From Anaeromicropila herbilytica (GTDB lineage: Bacteria > Bacillota > Clostridia > Lachnospirales > Lachnospiraceae), in the NCBI RefSeq assembly GCF_016591975.1, contig NZ_AP024169.1, positions 1,474,001 through 1,538,000 on the forward strand: 64,000 nt of DNA. The letters run 5' to 3'. The first letter of the stretch is position 1; every line of letters starts with the position of its first letter. Made by a program: the position numbers and the translations under genes. Of this stretch, positions 8,637 to 18,049 are shown piece after piece. A model generated the notes under the pieces. That model saw only the letters and a program-made list of their open reading frames with translations, had not been told where the DNA came from and did not search any database.

Positions 8637-9527
8637 ATGGTCATTACCCCAGATATTCCTACACTTAAGCATACATTTAGAAACGGTATTAAATTTTTTG
8701 AGTTAATTGCTGAACCAGTTAATCAAGAAATACTTCCAGGAGTCTTTATAAAAGGCTGGGGATATAATGGCAGTATACCAGGGCCCACTATTCAAGGGTA
8801 TCCAGGGGACTATATCAGTATAAGAGTAATCAATCACTTGCCTGAGGCTACAAGTGTTCATTGGCATGGACTTAATGTTCCTAATGTGATGGATGGTGTT
8901 CCAGAGGTAGAACCCTCACCTAGAATTGAACCAGGACATTATTTTGATTATCATTTTAGAATAACAAATCCACCAGGAACACATATGTATCATGCTCATG
9001 TTAATGTAGCAAAACAAGATATGTTAGGACTATTAGGTGGCTTTGTAATATTAGATCCGGAAGAAATGAATGTTAATAAAGATTATCTTTTACTAATGCA
9101 AGAATGGAGTCTTAAAGGTCTAGAAATGGGAAAAAAGGTTGAGCAAGGCCAATATAATCTCGATCCTTTTTCAATGGACTTTAATATGTTTACTATTAAT
9201 GGTAAGAGCTTTCCGGCTACTACACCTATGCCTGTAGAATATGGTGATATTGTACGCTTAAGAATGGGAGCAATACAAATTGATCATCATCCAATGCATA
9301 TTCATGGACATCAATTTTTGGTTGAAAAAGCAGATGGTAACCCAATAGCAGAAGATAATAGAATACTAAAAAATACAATACTAGTTGCTGCTGGAGAAAC
9401 TTGGGATGTATTATTTGAAGCTAATAACCCAGGTATATGGCCACTACACTGCCATATATCGCATCATGTTTCTAACAACTTTACAGATGGGACAGGTGGA
9501 ATGTTCACCACATTAGTTTATAGATGA
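8637..9527 (+). CDS. Two-domain multicopper oxidase (laccase-like)
   Basis: The ATG at 8637 with GAGGTG 6 bases upstream is preferred to a TTG at 8619, giving 296 residues. All four copper motifs are present: HWHG (75-78), HAH (119-121), HPMHIHGH (218-225) and HCHISHH (271-277). These supply the type 1 site and the type 2/3 trinuclear cluster. The size fits two-domain laccases that work as trimers. No signal peptide is visible, so it appears cytosolic. The likely reaction is oxidation of phenols or metals with reduction of O2, unexpected in a clostridial background. A terminator follows. Confidence 0.85.
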   Translation: MVITPDIPTLKHTFRNGIKFFELIAEPVNQEILPGVFIKGWGYNGSIPGPTIQGYPGDYISIRVINHLPEATSVHWHGLNVPNVMDGVPEVEPSPRIEPGHYFDYHFRITNPPGTHMYHAHVNVAKQDMLGLLGGFVILDPEEMNVNKDYLLLMQEWSLKGLEMGKKVEQGQYNLDPFSMDFNMFTINGKSFPATTPMPVEYGDIVRLRMGAIQIDHHPMHIHGHQFLVEKADGNPIAEDNRILKNTILVAAGETWDVLFEANNPGIWPLHCHISHHVSNNFTDGTGGMFTTLVYR

Positions 9528-10002
9528 GATCGTTAAGTAGCAATAGATTATGCTTGGAATTCTATTAATTTATGCAAAATGTGAAATGGAAAAGACAACT
9601 AGAAATTAAAATTAATAAATAACCATATTTATAAATATAAATGAGTAACAATAAATGGGCAATGCTATACTTATTGTTACTTTTTTTATATTAAATTATA
9701 TAAAAAAGCTAAGCGATAAAAAATTTAAGTCAATCAATGAACTGTTTATAATATTCCTACCAATATAGAACATCAACTTTACATCTCACTTCTTACCTCT
9801 AGTCATATCCTCTCCACCCCTCTAAATCCAAACAAAATCCTAAAATCTTAAAAAATTACAAACCTCTATTACTTCATCCAAAATCATATCAAAAAATTAA
9901 AAATAAATATTAACATAATCCTAAAGAAATTGGTAATGCTATGTTACTATAAGGTTACAGAAAGTAACCAAATAACTTTTCTGATTGAGGAGGAATTTTT
10001 GA
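9528..10002. other. Intergenic region with terminator and G-depleted leader
   Basis: The first part carries the terminator at 9644-9688. Between about 9768 and 9905 the plus strand is strikingly poor in G and rich in A, C and T. The sugar-transport operon starts at 10003 with a strong AGGAGG site. No confident promoter hexamers or coding frame were found. Confidence 0.55.
9644..9688 (+). terminator. Intrinsic terminator after the multicopper oxidase
   Basis: A perfect 11-bp stem (9644-9654 with 9671-9681) is followed by T8. Confidence 0.9.
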
Positions 10003-11328
10003 ATGAAAAGAAAAATTTTAGCTCTAATTTTAGCAGTAGTAATGGTTGTGGGGATGACCGCCTGCAGTAGTAACAAAACAAATACCAAAGATTCAGGTAA
10101 AACAGGTACAACAGATACCAAAGAAACAAGCAACAAGAAAATAACAATCTGGGCCTGGGACGAATCTTTCAACATCGTTGCAGCAAATGAAGCAAAAGCA
10201 CTTTATCAAAAAGATCATCCAGATGTACAGGTTGATGTTGTAACAATGGCACAAGATGATATCGTAGCAAAATTAAATACTAGTTTATCTTCTGGTTCAA
10301 CAGAAGGCCTTCCAGATATCGTACTTGTTGAAGATTACAAGATTCAAGGTTATTTAACTGCTTATCCAGATCAATTTTATGATTTATCATCTATCGCAAA
10401 ACCAAGCGATTTTGCATCTTACAAAACTGGTGTGAGTGTTGTTGATGGTAAATTATACGGAATCCCATTCGATAGTGGTGTAGCTGCTACCTTCTATAGA
10501 AAAGATTTAATTGAAAAAGCAGGTTACACAACAAAAGATATGGAAAACTTAACTTGGGAAAAATATATTGAAATTGGTAAAGCTGTAAAAGCGAAAACTG
10601 GTGTTGATATGTGTACACTTGATCCAAGTGACGTAGGACAAATCAGAATGATGTTACAAAGTGCTGGTTCATGGTATACAGATGCAAATGGTAAAGTTGA
10701 CATTGCAAATAACCAAGCATTAAAAGATGCAATCAAAGTGTACAAACAACTTGTAGATGCAGGAATTACAAAACAAGTTTCAGATTGGGATCAATTCGTT
10801 GGTGCATTTAATAATGGAGATGTTGCTTCTGTAGTAACAGGATGTTGGATTGCTCCATCTATTAAAAAAGCAGCAGATCAAAGTGGAAAATGGGCAGTAG
10901 CTGCTTTCCCTAAAATGGCTGCAAATGATAAATCAGTGAATGCATCTTCCATCGGAGGAGCTGGTTGGTATGTATTAAAGAATGTTGGTAATGCAGAAAC
11001 AGCAGCTGATTTCTTAAAGAATACATTCGCATCAAATGCTGATTTAATGAATACGTTAGCAGACAAGATTACATTAGTAAGTACTCTTAACGCAGCAGCT
11101 AATCAACCAAACTATACAAAAGCAAGTGATTTCTTTAGTGGTCAAAAAATCTTTGGTGATTTAGCAAAATGGACTGGTGAAGTACCATCAGTTAACTATG
11201 GTCTTAACACTTATGCTATTGAAGATATTATGACAGAAGCAGTACAAGCAATCGTTACAAATGGTGCAAATATTGATTCTACTCTAAAAGATTTCCAAGT
11301 TCAAATCGAAGCAGCAGTACAGCAATAA
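10003..11328 (+). CDS. Sugar ABC transporter substrate-binding lipoprotein
   Basis: 441 residues. A lipoprotein signal peptide (KRK, hydrophobic stretch, lipobox MTAC with Cys21) and a Thr/Ser/Lys-rich linker precede a family 1 extracellular solute-binding fold (KITIWAWDESF, VDVVTMAQDD). The start has GAGGAGGA 9 bases upstream. It lies before two MalF/MalG-type permeases, a GH2 beta-galactosidase and a YesMN-type two-component pair, which suggests uptake of a galactoside or plant-derived oligosaccharide. The ATPase is missing, so a shared MsmX-like ATPase encoded elsewhere probably energises it. Confidence 0.9.
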   Translation: MKRKILALILAVVMVVGMTACSSNKTNTKDSGKTGTTDTKETSNKKITIWAWDESFNIVAANEAKALYQKDHPDVQVDVVTMAQDDIVAKLNTSLSSGSTEGLPDIVLVEDYKIQGYLTAYPDQFYDLSSIAKPSDFASYKTGVSVVDGKLYGIPFDSGVAATFYRKDLIEKAGYTTKDMENLTWEKYIEIGKAVKAKTGVDMCTLDPSDVGQIRMMLQSAGSWYTDANGKVDIANNQALKDAIKVYKQLVDAGITKQVSDWDQFVGAFNNGDVASVVTGCWIAPSIKKAADQSGKWAVAAFPKMAANDKSVNASSIGGAGWYVLKNVGNAETAADFLKNTFASNADLMNTLADKITLVSTLNAAANQPNYTKASDFFSGQKIFGDLAKWTGEVPSVNYGLNTYAIEDIMTEAVQAIVTNGANIDSTLKDFQVQIEAAVQQ

Positions 11329-11336
11329 CAATAAAC

Positions 11337-11381
11337 AATAGCCATTTGCTAAACATAAAAAGTGAATAGTAAATGGCTATT
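11337..11381 (+). terminator. Intercistronic hairpin between binding protein and permease genes
   Basis: A perfect 11-bp stem (11337-11347 with 11371-11381) lacks a T-run. This position is typical of hairpins that stabilise or partially terminate the upstream message so that the binding protein is made in excess over the permeases. Confidence 0.6.
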
Positions 11382-11402
11382 CCTATCATTAGGAGGTTAG
11401 AT

Positions 11403-12299
11403 ATGGGATCAAATAATAAAGTTAGAAAAATGAATCCAAAATTAAATAGAAAAGCATGGGGGTTCGTACTTCCTAGTATAGTGTTAATTATTGCATTTGT
11501 GTTTTATCCAATGATTCAAGCATTTATTACATCACTTCAAACGGGAATGGGCAATAATCTGACATTCAATGGAGTAGCAAATTATAAGAGATTGCTAACC
11601 GATTCAACATTCCAAAAGGCACTATTTAATACATTTATCTATTTAATCATCCAAGTGCCAATCATGATCTTATTAGCACTTGTAATATCCACAATGTTAA
11701 ATGATAAGAAACTTAAATTCCGTGGATTCTTTCGTACCGCAATCTTTATGCCATGTATTACATCATTAGTAGCATACTCAATTATCTTTAAAAGCTTATT
11801 TGCAAATGATGGTTTAGTAAATGTATTATTAATGAAACTTCATATAATATCAGATCCAGTACTATGGCTTACTCATCCAATCTGGGCGAAAGCACTTATT
11901 ATTATAGCCATTACATGGAGATGGACAGGATATAACATGGTATTTTATTTAGCAGGATTACAAGGAATTGATGACTCTGTATATGAAGCAGCTGATATTG
12001 ATGGAGCTAATGCCTATCAGAAATTCAAAAGTATTACACTTCCTTTATTAAAACCAATTATTCTATTTACTACTATCAACTCAACAATTGGTACATTACA
12101 ATTATTTGATGAAACAGTAAATATTACAAATGGTGGTCCAGCAAATGCAACAGTGACTATTTCACAATATATTTATAACTTATTATTCAAATACACACCA
12201 AACTTTGGTTATGCAGCAGCAGTATCTTATGTAATTGTAGTATTAATTGTGATACTATCCTTTATCCAATTAAAAGTAGGAGGAGATAAAAATGAGTAA
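11403..12299 (+). CDS. Sugar ABC transporter permease (MalF/LacF type)
   Basis: The start at ATG 11403 has TAGGAGG 6 bases upstream; the ATG at 11373 lies inside the intercistronic hairpin and is rejected. 298 residues with six hydrophobic segments. The cytoplasmic EAA loop (EAADIDGANAYQKFKSITLP, about 200-220) contacts the ATPase. Together with the next gene it forms the membrane channel. It overlaps the next gene by 8 bases, indicating translational coupling. Confidence 0.9.
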   Translation: MGSNNKVRKMNPKLNRKAWGFVLPSIVLIIAFVFYPMIQAFITSLQTGMGNNLTFNGVANYKRLLTDSTFQKALFNTFIYLIIQVPIMILLALVISTMLNDKKLKFRGFFRTAIFMPCITSLVAYSIIFKSLFANDGLVNVLLMKLHIISDPVLWLTHPIWAKALIIIAITWRWTGYNMVFYLAGLQGIDDSVYEAADIDGANAYQKFKSITLPLLKPIILFTTINSTIGTLQLFDETVNITNGGPANATVTISQYIYNLLFKYTPNFGYAAAVSYVIVVLIVILSFIQLKVGGDKNE

Positions 12300-13137
12300 G
12301 AAAAGAAAGATCATGAACGCAATTAAATACATAGTGTTAGGATTGCTGTCCTTTTTATCTATTTTCCCATTTTTCTGGATGATTGTAGCAGCAACGAATC
12401 GCTCTGTAGATGTAACAAGGGGAACTTTAATTCCTGGTAATTATTTTATGAACAATGTTAAGACACTTTTAGCATCTGACCTTAACTATCTTTTAGCATT
12501 TAGAAATTCAATTATTATCGCAGTTGTAACAACAGCAGTAGCAATGATTGTATCATCTGCGGCAGGTTACGCATTTGAAGTATACAAAACAAGCACAAGA
12601 GAAAAAGTATTTAACTTTATTCTACTATCAATGATGGTTCCTTTCGCAGCACTTATGGTTCCATTATTCCGATTATTTAGTAAATTCAACAGCATGGGAG
12701 CATTGAAAATCATTGGATTAAATTCCCCTGGAGCTGTAATTATTATTTCAGTAGCAACAGCATTTTTAATCTTTTTCTTTAGACAAAACACGAAAACATT
12801 TCCAAAAGAGTTAATTGAAGCATCACGTATCGATGGCCTTGGGGAATTCAATATATTTTTAAAAGTTTATATGCCAACTATGAAATCAACTTATGCAGCA
12901 GCTTTAGTAGTAACTTTTATGTCAAGTTGGAATAGTTACTTATGGCCATTAATTGCATTACAATCACCAGAGAAGAGAACATTACCACTTGTTCTATCTG
13001 CCTTCGGATCATCCTATACTCCAGATTACGGTATGATGATGACAGCTGTTGTAATTGCAACTCTACCTACAGCAATTATCTTCTTCTTAATGCAAAAGCA
13101 ATTCGTTGCTGGTATGACAGGTTCTGTTAAAGGTTAA
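12292..13137 (+). CDS. Sugar ABC transporter permease (MalG/LacG type)
   Basis: 281 residues, six hydrophobic segments, EAA loop EASRIDGLGEFNIFLKVYMP near residue 180. The start codon lies within the last codons of the previous permease, with AGGAGG upstream. It is the second half of the heterodimeric importer channel. A 287-base gap containing an inverted repeat separates it from the beta-galactosidase gene. Confidence 0.9.
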   Translation: MSKKRKIMNAIKYIVLGLLSFLSIFPFFWMIVAATNRSVDVTRGTLIPGNYFMNNVKTLLASDLNYLLAFRNSIIIAVVTTAVAMIVSSAAGYAFEVYKTSTREKVFNFILLSMMVPFAALMVPLFRLFSKFNSMGALKIIGLNSPGAVIIISVATAFLIFFFRQNTKTFPKELIEASRIDGLGEFNIFLKVYMPTMKSTYAAALVVTFMSSWNSYLWPLIALQSPEKRTLPLVLSAFGSSYTPDYGMMMTAVVIATLPTAIIFFLMQKQFVAGMTGSVKG

Positions 13138-13275
13138 TAATTTATATTCTATTGATTTGAAAATAGTTTAGAAAAAATCTGAAATAGAAGACGGAATATA
13201 TTAACATTTAAGGAAAAATTCATTTGTAGGTGTAGATAATGATATGAAAAAATAGTAAAATAGAATAATAGAAAT

Positions 13276-13346
13276 GATGTTAGGATCAAAAGCCTTATTT
13301 CATTTTCCTGATGGTATAACGCTGTATCTGTTACGAACCTAACATC
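13276..13346. repeat. Inverted repeat between permease and beta-galactosidase genes
   Basis: GATGTTAGG (13276-13284) is repeated in inverse at 13338-13346 around a 53-base loop. It may be a leader structure or operator in front of the beta-galactosidase gene; no T-run follows. Confidence 0.45.
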
Positions 13347-13424
13347 AAAGTAAAATAATAATAAAAGCAAAATAACTTACAAAAAGAATTTAGATTGATC
13401 AGATAAAACTAAGAGGAGAATACT

Positions 13425-16400
13425 ATGAAAGAAATGACACCAACACTTGAGTGGTTAAGTAATCCAGAAGTTTTTCGTGTAAACCGAGAAGACGCACATT
13501 CAGACCATTGTTTTTATGAAAATATGAACGACTTAATTTACGAAGATCATATGCCTTTAAAACAAAGTTTAAATGGAAAATGGAGATTTTCTTATGCAAA
13601 AAATAGTGATCTAAGAATCGCAGATTTTTATAAAATGGATTATGATTGTAGTGAGTTTGACTATATTGAAGTACCAGGTCATATACAGTTACAAGGATAT
13701 GATAGAAATCAATATATTAATACCATGTATCCTTGGGATGGCCATGACGAATTAAGACCACCACATATATCTAAAAGCTACAATCCAGTAGCAAGCTATG
13801 TAACTTTCTTTACATTGAAAAAAGAACTACAAAATAAACCTGTAGTTCTTTCCTTTCAAGGGGTTGAAACTGCCTTTTATGTATGGGTAAATGGTGAATT
13901 TGTGGGTTATAGTGAAGACACTTTTACACCGTCTGAATTCGAGATTACAAAGTATTTAGTCGATGGGGAAAATAAATTAGCGGTTGAGGTATACAAAAGA
14001 AGTAGTGCAAGCTGGATTGAAGATCAAGATTTTTGGAGATTTTCTGGGATTTTTCGTGAAGTATATCTATATGCTAAGCCATCTACGCATATCGAAGATT
14101 TATTTATTAAAACAGATCTAGACGGTACTTACAAAAAAGCAGTTCTTAAGACTACTTTAAAAATGTCAGGTAATATGAACACATATGTAACAGCTACCTT
14201 AGTTGGAAATGATTATGAACTTAATCTTGGTAATTACGAAAGTAAAGAAGAACTTGAAATAGATAATCACATTGAGGATATACGTTTATGGAGCGCAGAA
14301 GATCCATATTTATATACATTGCTTCTAAAAGTATATAACAAAGAAAATAATCTAGTGGAAATCGTTCCATATAAAGTAGGATTCCGTAAGTTTGAACTTC
14401 GAGATAAGATTATGTACTTAAATGGAAAACGAATTCTATTTAAAGGTGTTAATCGACATGAATTCAGTTGTACCAAGGGACGTGCCATTACAAAAGAAGA
14501 GATGTTATGGGACATTCAGTTCTTAAAACAGCACAATATAAACTCGGTACGTACTTCACATTATCCAAATCAAAGTCTATGGTATCGTTTGTGCGATGAG
14601 TATGGAATCTATTTAATAGATGAAACGAACTTAGAAAGTCATGGTTCATGGCAGAAGATGGGAGAGTGTGAACCATCTTGGAATATTCCAGGTAATTTAC
14701 CTGAATGGAAAGCTGTAGTCCTAGACCGTGCAGAATCCATGCTTGAGCGCGATAAGAATCACCCATCAATCTTAATATGGTCTTGTGGAAATGAATCGTA
14801 TGCAGGAGAAAATATCTTGGCAATGACAGAATATTTTCATAAGAAAGATGATTCAAGATTGGTTCATTATGAAGGGGTATTCTGGAACCGTGAATATGAT
14901 GACATCAGCGATATGGAAAGTAGAATGTATGCAAAACCTGCAGATATTGAAGAATATCTAACTAATGAACCGAAAAAACCATTTATCAGTTGCGAATATA
15001 TGCATGCGATGGGAAATTCCTTAGGAGGAATGCATTTATATGCAGAATTAGAAGATAAATATGAGATGTATCAAGGCGGATTCATCTGGGATTATATTGA
15101 TCAAGCGGTTCTAACCATCAATAAAAATGGTAAGAAAGTCTTCGCATATGGTGGTGATTTTGATGATAGAGCAACGGATTATTGTTTCTGTACGGATGGA
15201 ATTATCTACTCTGATCGTACGATTTCTCCAAAAGTACAAGAAGTAAAATATCTATATCAGAATGTGAAGATTAAGCCAGATACCACAGGAGTAACGATAA
15301 AGAATCAGAATTTATTTATCTCAACGAAAGATTATGAATTTGTATATCAAGTAAAGAAGAATGGTGTACTAATCTATGAGATTAGTTTCTATGCGAATGT
15401 AAAAGCAGGAGAAGAAAAGCACATTCTGATTGAATTACCTAATTGTATGGACAACGGAGAATATGCATACAATGTTTCAATGAAATTGAGAAAAGATACG
15501 TTATGGGCAAAGAAAGGTCATGAAGTTGCATTTGGTCAAATGATTCATAAGAAAGAAGAGGATGTAAAAGAGGATTCTTCTGGAAATAAAGAATTTAGAG
15601 TAGTTCATGGAGATATTAATATTGGAATCTATGGTAATGACTTTAGTGCAATGTTCTCCAAGCAAGAGGGTGGAATTATATCGCTTTGTTATAATGGAAA
15701 AGAGCATATTACAAGGGTTCCAAAGACTACATTTTGGAGAGCAACTACGGACAATGATAGGGGAAATAAGCATGACCTTCGATTAGGCTTATGGCAGATT
15801 GCGGGAATGCATCAAAACGCTATTGACTTTAAGATGGAAGAAACAAGCGATTCGGTAACATTAACCTATCGATATCTTGTATTAGCAATGCCTAAAGTGG
15901 AACAAACAGTAATATATACTGTAAGAATAGATGGTTCCGTTCAAGTTCAATTAGAATTCGATGGGGCAGAGAATCTACCTGAGTTACCTACCTTTGGTCT
16001 AAATCTAAAGTTAAAAGAAGAGTATAATCAATTCCGTTATTATGGATATGGACCAGAAGAAAATTATATCGACCGTAATCAAGGGGCTAGACTAGGAATA
16101 TTCGAAAGTAATGCTAAAGATAATATGTCGAAGTACCTAATTCCACAAGAGTGTGGAAACCGTACGAATGTACGTTGGTTAGAGGTAACCAATGAGAAGA
16201 AGGAAGGTTTAAGATTTACTTATGACGTTGCACCTTTTGAATTCAGTGTACTTCCATATAGTGCTAATGAATTAGAGAATGCAATGCATATGGAGGAACT
16301 TCCAGAGAGTCAATATACATGGGTTAGAATTCTAGCAAAACAAATGGGTGTAGGTGGAGACGATAGTTGGGGTGCTATGGTTCACGAAGAGTATAGAATA

Positions 16401-16448
16401 CCATCCAATGAGAAAATAGGGATTTCTTTTTTCATTCAAAACGTGTAA
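13425..16448 (+). CDS. lacZ: Beta-galactosidase, glycoside hydrolase family 2
   Basis: 1007 residues, close to the 1023 of E. coli LacZ. In order: jelly-roll sugar-binding domain, Ig-like domain, TIM barrel, second Ig-like domain, and a C-terminal bgal_small_N domain. The acid/base is Glu457 in WSCGNE and the nucleophile Glu524 in FISCEYMHAMGN. No signal peptide, so it hydrolyses imported beta-galactosides in the cytosol. The start has AGGAGA 7 bases upstream. It sits between the ABC importer and a YesMN-type regulator pair, consistent with a single uptake-and-use locus. Confidence 0.95.
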   Translation: MKEMTPTLEWLSNPEVFRVNREDAHSDHCFYENMNDLIYEDHMPLKQSLNGKWRFSYAKNSDLRIADFYKMDYDCSEFDYIEVPGHIQLQGYDRNQYINTMYPWDGHDELRPPHISKSYNPVASYVTFFTLKKELQNKPVVLSFQGVETAFYVWVNGEFVGYSEDTFTPSEFEITKYLVDGENKLAVEVYKRSSASWIEDQDFWRFSGIFREVYLYAKPSTHIEDLFIKTDLDGTYKKAVLKTTLKMSGNMNTYVTATLVGNDYELNLGNYESKEELEIDNHIEDIRLWSAEDPYLYTLLLKVYNKENNLVEIVPYKVGFRKFELRDKIMYLNGKRILFKGVNRHEFSCTKGRAITKEEMLWDIQFLKQHNINSVRTSHYPNQSLWYRLCDEYGIYLIDETNLESHGSWQKMGECEPSWNIPGNLPEWKAVVLDRAESMLERDKNHPSILIWSCGNESYAGENILAMTEYFHKKDDSRLVHYEGVFWNREYDDISDMESRMYAKPADIEEYLTNEPKKPFISCEYMHAMGNSLGGMHLYAELEDKYEMYQGGFIWDYIDQAVLTINKNGKKVFAYGGDFDDRATDYCFCTDGIIYSDRTISPKVQEVKYLYQNVKIKPDTTGVTIKNQNLFISTKDYEFVYQVKKNGVLIYEISFYANVKAGEEKHILIELPNCMDNGEYAYNVSMKLRKDTLWAKKGHEVAFGQMIHKKEEDVKEDSSGNKEFRVVHGDINIGIYGNDFSAMFSKQEGGIISLCYNGKEHITRVPKTTFWRATTDNDRGNKHDLRLGLWQIAGMHQNAIDFKMEETSDSVTLTYRYLVLAMPKVEQTVIYTVRIDGSVQVQLEFDGAENLPELPTFGLNLKLKEEYNQFRYYGYGPEENYIDRNQGARLGIFESNAKDNMSKYLIPQECGNRTNVRWLEVTNEKKEGLRFTYDVAPFEFSVLPYSANELENAMHMEELPESQYTWVRILAKQMGVGGDDSWGAMVHEEYRIPSNEKIGISFFIQNV

Positions 16449-16501
16449 AATATAACTATCAATTAAAATAGTTATAAGAATTTGCACAATGGGGTGAAGC
16501 A

Positions 16502-18031
16502 ATGAATGACTACTGTAAGGTAATGGTAATTGACGATGAGTTTATTATGCGACAAGGCATGAGACATTTATTGGATTGGGAAAAAGAAGGGTTTCAGATC
16601 GTTGCGGAAGCAAGTAACGGTCAAGAAGGTATGGAGCTAATTGAAGAATATCATCCTCATATAATATTGGCTGATATAGTTATGCCAGTTATTGATGGGA
16701 TGGAATTCTCAAGATTAGTTCATCAGAAATATCCAGATATTCAGATTGTTATCTTAAGTAGCTATGATAAGTTTGAATATGTAAAGTCAACTCTTTTAAA
16801 TGGTGTAGCGGATTATATTTTAAAGCCTACCTTAAATCCTACGGAGCTACTTAAAGTACTCAAAAAAGTAGCTTCTAGGATTCCAGGAATGGTATTAAAG
16901 AGTAGCAATGAGATAAATTATGAGAAATTAATGGAAAGGTATCTAATTGGATTTGAGACAGAGTTAGATACAAGATTATTTGAGGACTATTTTAAAGACA
17001 GCTGTTTTCGATTGTTTGGTACAAATCTAAAACAGCTGTTTGCTAGTGATAAGGCATTTTTAAGGAAAACAGAGGAAAAATTAGAAGAATTTTTCATAGA
17101 ATATGATAACGATTTTACTGTATTAAAACTTATGATTAATAAAGAATATTTACTATTTATTATTAATTACAAGTTAAGTAAAGACAGTGTATTAAAAGAA
17201 TTACTCGATAAGCAGGCAAACGAAATTGCCAAAACACATGATAAGATACATTATGTATTAAGCAACTCATTTCATAAAATAACTGAGGTAAAAGAAAAAT
17301 TTGAGAATGAATTTCAAATATTAGCGGAAAGCTTTTTTTATCATGAAGATAAAGCTATACTATTGTATGAGGATATCGACATACAAAATAAATTAGAGAG
17401 ATTTGATTTTACAATGTATTCTTCTTATTTGAATACGGAACAATATAACGAAGCAATCGGCATTTTATTGGCATATATGGAAGATGCGATTGCGGTTCAA
17501 TTTGATTCTTATAAATTAAAGAATTTAGCGAAGAATCTGATCTATAATATGATTATTACATTAGAGCAAACATATAATGATGTGGACAAACTAAGACAAG
17601 AGTATTTTTTCAAGATTGATGATACCTTTTATGTTTCTGAATTTATAGATGTATTTCATGAATTTATCGAAAAATTAAAAGAAATCATACAGGATAAACC
17701 AAGCTCACATAATGTGCGTATTCAAGAAATTATGAATTATATCTTAGAGCATTCTTCCGAGGATTTAGATTTAGCAGAAGTAGCAAAAGCATTTAACTTT
17801 AACTATTATTATTTATCCTCTTATTTTAACTCTCACATCAAGGAAGGATTTAGTGACTATTTGAATAAAATTAGGGTAGACAAGGCTTGCACGATGTTAA
17901 AACAGTCGAGACAATCCATTGCTGATATAAGTGAAGAGGTTGGATACACAGATCAAAGTTATTTTAGTAGAGTATTTAAAAAAATAACAGGATATACACC
18001 ATCTGCATATCGTAGACGGTATCATTTATAG
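16502..18031 (+). CDS. Response regulator, YesN type (REC plus AraC HTH)
   Basis: 509 residues. The receiver domain (1-120) has the acidic pair D11-D12, the phospho-acceptor D58 in LADIVMP and the K in LKPT. A long central region of unknown fold leads to a C-terminal AraC helix-turn-helix domain (about 405-509, with VGYTDQSYFSRVFKK). It lies 19 bases before its histidine kinase and 50 bases after the beta-galactosidase. This family activates carbohydrate-uptake genes and very likely controls this locus. Confidence 0.9.
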   Translation: MNDYCKVMVIDDEFIMRQGMRHLLDWEKEGFQIVAEASNGQEGMELIEEYHPHIILADIVMPVIDGMEFSRLVHQKYPDIQIVILSSYDKFEYVKSTLLNGVADYILKPTLNPTELLKVLKKVASRIPGMVLKSSNEINYEKLMERYLIGFETELDTRLFEDYFKDSCFRLFGTNLKQLFASDKAFLRKTEEKLEEFFIEYDNDFTVLKLMINKEYLLFIINYKLSKDSVLKELLDKQANEIAKTHDKIHYVLSNSFHKITEVKEKFENEFQILAESFFYHEDKAILLYEDIDIQNKLERFDFTMYSSYLNTEQYNEAIGILLAYMEDAIAVQFDSYKLKNLAKNLIYNMIITLEQTYNDVDKLRQEYFFKIDDTFYVSEFIDVFHEFIEKLKEIIQDKPSSHNVRIQEIMNYILEHSSEDLDLAEVAKAFNFNYYYLSSYFNSHIKEGFSDYLNKIRVDKACTMLKQSRQSIADISEEVGYTDQSYFSRVFKKITGYTPSAYRRRYHL

Positions 18032-18049
18032 GCAGTTGGGAGGAAACAG

